Notes under the pieces: generated by a model | What the model saw: the letters and a program-made list of their open reading frames with translations, nothing else | What the model was told of the DNA's origin: nothing | Databases searched by the model: none | Translations under genes and position numbers: made by a program | Shown: one piece after another, positions 6,401 through 9,192 of the stretch | How positions within the stretch are numbered: the first letter of the stretch is position 1 | How the letters are laid out: each line of letters starts with the position of its first letter | From: Euryarchaeota archaeon UBA53 | GTDB lineage: Archaea > Thermoplasmatota > Poseidoniia > Poseidoniales > Poseidoniaceae | Reading direction: 5' to 3' | Assembly (NCBI GenBank): GCA_002507425.1 | Contig: DAZU01000101.1 | Span: 1-9,192 of the forward strand | Length of the DNA: 9,192 nt

Positions 6401-8210
6401 AGCCACCTATGACCTAGATTGCTTTAGTGAGAATAGATGGCAGGTTCAACTTGGCCAATCAAATTCCTCTTCTTACTCCTTTGAGCCTTTAGATATTCTC
6501 GAATATTTACCCATGCAAGTAAGGCTATACGTGCCGCCGGTTGTCAATGGCTTACCTTCAGCGGGAAGTACTGATGAAGTTACTTGTTCAGTAACAAGCG
6601 AATTAGATCCGTTACTCAACATAAGTGAGACAGTCACTTTAACTGTAAAGGCACTGGAGTCCTTTGAAACGTCTTTACTGGATAACAAGGGTATCGATGT
6701 TGGGCCAGCAGCTTACGCAAAGGATGTAAAAGTAGACACTGGTGAGAGATTAAACCTTACCTTGTTAATAGAAAATACTGGTAATACAGATTTAGATTTG
6801 CAAGTAAGAATCAGCCCAGAATTAACTACATGGACAATTCAGGTAAAACACGAAGGAGAGATTGCAAACCGAGAAGTCGGTGTAAGTATTGGGCCTGGGG
6901 ATATAGGCGAGGTAGGATTTGAGATTCTTGTTTCTCCAGTGGCTTTGAGAAATGACGAAAACAATCTTGTGATTAAAATCTCTCAAGATCCATCAAATTT
7001 CTTAATCAATGAGACAAAATTGATCGTTAAGGACGAAATATCTCTAAATTATAATATCAACGAAAGTCACAATTTATCCGTTTATCCTAACGGAGATTTT
7101 ACTGTAAATACTGTAATGATCGAAAATACGGGCAATTCAGGAGTCAATATTGAATGGAGTAATTCTTTGCCTCCCGATGGCTGGGAGATAGGATTTGCAG
7201 ACCCACCAACCTATTTGGAACCAAGAACGCCAGCCGAACTAAGAATTTTGATAAAGCCACCTAACAATGAGCCTATTGCGGACGCATTATTCGAATTGGG
7301 AATATTTGCAGAAATAAACAATGGATTTGAAACAAAGGAGGTTGTAAAAACCCTCCCTGTTTATGTTATGCCTTCCTCATTCTGTTCGATTATTATCGAC
7401 GATTCTGACAATTCATTACTGGGAATTAAGCGAAACTCAGTAGGTTCTCAAACAGTCGGAATCGTAAACCTTGGTAACTTACCATTAAGCGTAGATATTA
7501 CTCATAACCTTGAGCCTGATAATTGGGGCGTTGAAATTTCAGATTCTGAAGTTACAGAACTATTGCCAGGGAATAGTCAAGAAATACAAATAAATCTAGA
7601 AACAAATGATGATACAGGAGCTGGAATCGTTGAATTTGAACTGGTTTGCGGTGATAGCAAAGAAGTAATTGAGGTTAGTGTCCAGAATACCAAAACACAG
7701 GGAGGACTATTTGGAATAGTGTCAGATGAGGTTGGATATTCGATTATTGCAATTGCACTACTTGCAGTTATCATTCTTGCAGTAAGGATAAAAAAATCCT
7801 CACCAAGAGAGCTTGAAAATGAACTCTTGATTGCACCTGGAGCACATGATATTGCAGATGATGGAAGTAGAAAGAAAGCTGTAATGGATTCAGTTGTTGG
7901 TGAAGAGTCTGCTGCTAGCGGAGGGGTCTCAGCCGAAGAAATTGCGGAAGCTTTGGCTCAATCCATTCCAAGCCTACCAGTCCCTGCCCCACCTGTTATT
8001 CCTCAAGGCAGACCACCTGTTCGATTGCCCGCTGGTCGACCTCCAAATGTGAACATACCTGCAGGTAGACCTCCTCAACCTAAACCGGTTGCAATTCCTC
8101 AAGCTCCTATTGGACCACCACTTCCACCGACAGGGCTTCCACCTGGCTGGACCATGGAGCAATGGCGCCACTATGGGAATCAATGGCTAGCCCAGCAAGG
8201 CCAAAAGTGA
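3447..8210 (+). CDS. Giant surface-anchored S8 (KP-43-like) subtilase with CARDB/Ig-like repeats, C-terminal membrane anchor and proline-rich cytoplasmic tail
   Basis: This is a predicted extracellular serine protease held at the membrane. Residues 1-21 form a Sec signal peptide (hydrophobic core VLFVLAVMLIAPA, likely cleavage after ASQA). A pro-region follows to about residue 245. The S8 catalytic domain has D260 (FTDTGIDQDHPDL), H294 (GGHGTHVA) and S485 (TGSSQATA). The SAG motif that normally precedes the oxyanion-hole Asn is followed by Asp (D393, SAGDDSN). The APSTAKNVLSIGATT and GRVKPDLVAPG segments and the following beta-barrel (LAWTDLAG, RLVNDLDLLLMSPDGT, NNVERIKI, about 550-685) match the KP-43 group. 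A CARDB-type domain lies at about 689-800, then another Ig-like region with a possible calcium loop (DDDADLDGQTD, 906-916). Four NEW3-like domains follow, marked by RNTGN 979, IENTGN 1108, IENTGN 1225 and VNLGN 1340. A transmembrane helix is at about 1431-1448, followed by RIKKSS. The remaining ~140 residues are cytoplasmic, proline-rich from 1508, ending GWTMEQWRHYGNQWL. No clear ribosome binding site precedes the ATG. adk follows after 19 bases. The likely role is degradation of external protein. Confidence 0.92.
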   Translation: MPYLRVLFVLAVMLIAPASQAYDVTVHENTQDLDIAAKKWNEITPSETKVSGLKNLDYLINLHDNSFDPINQKLPPSRFDYSNDYKETGMVIVQFKDHTGDSFSHIVDKYELLVLDNLGSSSWLFRLSDPTDIEEIGQEELVRWAGPMMPGWRLSNQLDEKSEYFSIIPASDIDARELESLAIDLTRMGAKEAWCGSHLCEAFGNINLELLAKDGRIIFSDIAHELRLTNAAAGSVIGLDDLSNSSLGLTGSGEKISFTDTGIDQDHPDLAGRVAGVYTQFGLDPSPADSNGGHGTHVAITIAGSGSGDSSAQGIAPDALVVAYALEHDPTGVFGRIGSIYDMLNHAEQEGSRVSVNAWGLNGNYGAYTGDSRSVDVFVNDNSDFLPLFSAGDDSNQNISKVMAPSTAKNVLSIGATTTISNGNVANFSSLGPALDGRVKPDLVAPGVGICSGRAEEAAIPIGGSCGSGTHSNGNDLYMSLTGSSQATAVAGGSISLIREFIREEIGISKPSASLLRAAAINGAIDLGTPDIPNSREGWGQLSVSNTIIPKYNGNDLLTYFDNSRMLSAGFSTLYQFDVNPSLGLDLTLAWTDLAGSANTNQNDTRLVNDLDLLLMSPDGTIYKGNVMLNGYSIPNGVHDSVNNVERIKIDPSSNLPSGKWKVMVTHAGGLDQSYSLILTGDASLDPKADLVAYDGSIFPSSDTPLVDDLITIRIAWLNQGTSNASQFRVILEDLTDGSILYDGVRPNLPGGETDSLTIYHTFTTTGDHNMRLSIDTESSVEEINDEINGVNNNIEEMTISVAALGVRLVTLNSDGTENPDMINQTLDPRTAEGYTWPVILKHEGTEQQSVKLQISQVQTPSPIRDDVLLPTDDDWSRYSDLSGPFTLSPMGQGGDSIYLNITMNDDDADLDGQTDRYAMAGTYVMDVTAKYSNNPSVKHSIRLRLVVEEVKDVQVAPAGTIGLEAIPGGSTSFSISVRNTGNSPATYDLDCFSENRWQVQLGQSNSSSYSFEPLDILEYLPMQVRLYVPPVVNGLPSAGSTDEVTCSVTSELDPLLNISETVTLTVKALESFETSLLDNKGIDVGPAAYAKDVKVDTGERLNLTLLIENTGNTDLDLQVRISPELTTWTIQVKHEGEIANREVGVSIGPGDIGEVGFEILVSPVALRNDENNLVIKISQDPSNFLINETKLIVKDEISLNYNINESHNLSVYPNGDFTVNTVMIENTGNSGVNIEWSNSLPPDGWEIGFADPPTYLEPRTPAELRILIKPPNNEPIADALFELGIFAEINNGFETKEVVKTLPVYVMPSSFCSIIIDDSDNSLLGIKRNSVGSQTVGIVNLGNLPLSVDITHNLEPDNWGVEISDSEVTELLPGNSQEIQINLETNDDTGAGIVEFELVCGDSKEVIEVSVQNTKTQGGLFGIVSDEVGYSIIAIALLAVIILAVRIKKSSPRELENELLIAPGAHDIADDGSRKKAVMDSVVGEESAASGGVSAEEIAEALAQSIPSLPVPAPPVIPQGRPPVRLPAGRPPNVNIPAGRPPQPKPVAIPQAPIGPPLPPTGLPPGWTMEQWRHYGNQWLAQQGQK

Positions 8211-8229
8211 AATCTGTTAATCTCCGCGC

Positions 8230-8868
8230 ATGGCCATGGACAGTATAGTTTTGTTCGGCCCTCCCGGGGCTGGTAAGGGGACTCAGGCTCAAAGGATTAC
8301 AGAATCTACTGGTCTACCACAGGTTAGTACTGGAGATATGCTAAGAGCAGCAGTTGGAAGTGGAACAGCAGTAGGATTGGAGGCAAAAAGGTATATGGAT
8401 GCTGGAAAATTAGTACCTGACAATGTAATAATTCAGTTGATTATTGAGAGACTTAAGAAAGACGATGCCAAAGGCGGTGTAATGTTTGACGGTTTTCCAA
8501 GAACAATACCACAAGCAGAAGCACTTTCTCAGATAGCTTATGTTTCACACGTTATATCGATCAATGTCCCCGATGCAAAAATTGTAGAGAGAATCTGTGG
8601 TAGATTTACTTGCAAAACATGTGGTTTTGTTTACCATGAGGTGTTTAATCCTCCACTCGTAATTGGCTCCTGTGATCACTGCAATGAAACCGACTTCAAG
8701 AAGAGAGCTGATGACAATGAGGATACTGTCATAAGCCGTCTTGAAGCTTATCACAACCAAACTTCGCCTCTAGCAGAATGGTATAAGTCCAAAGGAATTC
8801 TTTGTGAAATTGATGGTGATCGAAACATCGAGGAAATAACTCAAGATATTCTAGAAGCACTGAATTGA
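8230..8868 (+). CDS. adk: Adenylate kinase, long form with Cys4 zinc LID
   Basis: The enzyme catalyses ATP + AMP = 2 ADP in the cytoplasm and balances adenine nucleotides. The 212-residue protein is the bacterial-type long form, which several euryarchaea carry, and not the short archaeal trimeric type. The P-loop GPPGAGKGT is at residues 10-18 (K16). The AMP-binding region includes STGDMLRAAV from about 34 and DGFPRT at 87-92. The LID (about 122-160) has two cysteine pairs, C128/C131 (CKTCG) and C148/C151 (CDHC), framing YHEVFNPP; this is the zinc-binding LID variant. KKRADDNEDTVISRLEAY follows and carries the family's conserved Arg and Asp residues. Two in-frame ATGs, at 8230 and 8236, are equally plausible starts; neither has a visible ribosome binding site, so the protein may begin MDSIVLFG. 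The gene starts 19 bases after the protease stop and ends 9 bases before the RNase P gene, so all three are probably one transcript. Confidence 0.96.
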   Translation: MAMDSIVLFGPPGAGKGTQAQRITESTGLPQVSTGDMLRAAVGSGTAVGLEAKRYMDAGKLVPDNVIIQLIIERLKKDDAKGGVMFDGFPRTIPQAEALSQIAYVSHVISINVPDAKIVERICGRFTCKTCGFVYHEVFNPPLVIGSCDHCNETDFKKRADDNEDTVISRLEAYHNQTSPLAEWYKSKGILCEIDGDRNIEEITQDILEALN

Positions 8869-8877
8869 GATGGCATT

Positions 8878-9192
8878 ATGTCAGGTAGAAGGAAAAGGTC
8901 AAATTTCAAAATGCAGCGATATAAAAATGCTGCATCAGCAATAGAACACTTAGCCTCGGTAATGCTAGATTCTTCGCTTCCAATGTTAGTCAGAAAAAAT
9001 GCCGCTATTCATCTGAAAAAAACGGCGTCCCACAATAAGATATCTATTAGAGGACCTACATCTCACATGATATGCCGCAAATGCATGGAGTTACTAATTC
9101 CAGGAGAGACCTCACGCATCAGAATTAGAGGCGGACAAAGAGTCACAACATGTTTGCAGTGTGGATTTATTAGAAGATTTGGTGGGGGAAAC
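8878..9192 (+). CDS. rnp4: Ribonuclease P protein component 4 (Rpp21/Rpr2/RNP4 family), cut by window edge
   Basis: This is a protein subunit of archaeal RNase P, which works with the catalytic RNA to trim 5' leaders of pre-tRNA. It was found by translating the frame from the ATG at 8878: 105 codons stay open to the last base with no stop. The N-terminus is basic (MSGRRKRSNFKMQRYKNAAS), followed by a helical segment with HLASVMLDSSLPMLVRKNAAIHLKK, as in the Rpp21 helix pair. The zinc ribbon then has C66/C69 (ICRKCMELLIPGETSR) and C92/C95 (TTCLQCGFIRRF), with the basic strand RIRIRGGQRV between them. This order and spacing are typical of the archaeal family. An ATG at 8870 in another frame leads to an early stop and is rejected as the start. 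The gene lies 9 bases after adk, with only a weak GAG-type ribosome binding site. The C-terminal end lies outside the window. Identity is likely, by motif pattern only. Confidence 0.88.
   Translation, partial: MSGRRKRSNFKMQRYKNAASAIEHLASVMLDSSLPMLVRKNAAIHLKKTASHNKISIRGPTSHMICRKCMELLIPGETSRIRIRGGQRVTTCLQCGFIRRFGGGN

Noticed and set aside
8870..8872. ATG just after adk as the start of the RNase P gene
   Set aside because: Its frame hits a stop codon after about 24 codons; the zinc-ribbon frame starts at the ATG at 8878.

Overview
The window looks like a piece of an AT-rich archaeal chromosome, most likely a marine planktonic euryarchaeon of the Marine Group II (Poseidoniales) type. Support for an archaeon is direct: an archaeal/eukaryotic-type phenylalanyl-tRNA synthetase beta chain, an archaeal type II glyceraldehyde-3-phosphate dehydrogenase, and an Rpp21/Rpr2-type RNase P protein. 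The narrower placement is inference. It rests on the gene types together with a very large secreted subtilase that ends in a C-terminal membrane anchor and a proline-rich cytoplasmic tail, a style I associate from memory with this lineage. All genes are intact except the two that run off the window edges. I see no mobile elements, CRISPR arrays, tRNA or rRNA genes.

Layout. Bases 1-2241 hold two minus-strand genes in a tight pair. The upstream one is a GXGXG-repeat protein related to the C-terminal domain of glutamate synthase. It is followed after 4 bases by pheT, whose 3' part lies outside the window. A 112-base divergent spacer (2242-2353) separates them from the plus-strand genes. These are gap (archaeal GAPDH), then a 1587-residue KP-43-like S8 protease, then adk (adenylate kinase with a zinc-type LID), then the start of the RNase P component 4 gene, cut by the right edge. 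Protease, adk and the RNase P gene are separated by only 19 and 9 bases and are probably co-transcribed. A small inverted repeat lies between gap and the protease and may mark the end of the gap transcript.

Functionally the window mixes housekeeping genes (Phe-tRNA charging, RNase P, nucleotide balance, central carbon metabolism) with one surface enzyme. That enzyme fits a heterotroph that degrades proteins outside the cell, with GAPDH serving the glycolytic/gluconeogenic trunk. The parts most worth a second look are the protease, which has Asp where the oxyanion-hole Asn normally sits, a run of Ig-like domains with paired cysteines, and an unusual Pro-rich cytoplasmic tail ending in a Trp-rich motif; and the GXGXG protein, whose C-terminal half looks like an eroded piece of a glutamate-synthase barrel.
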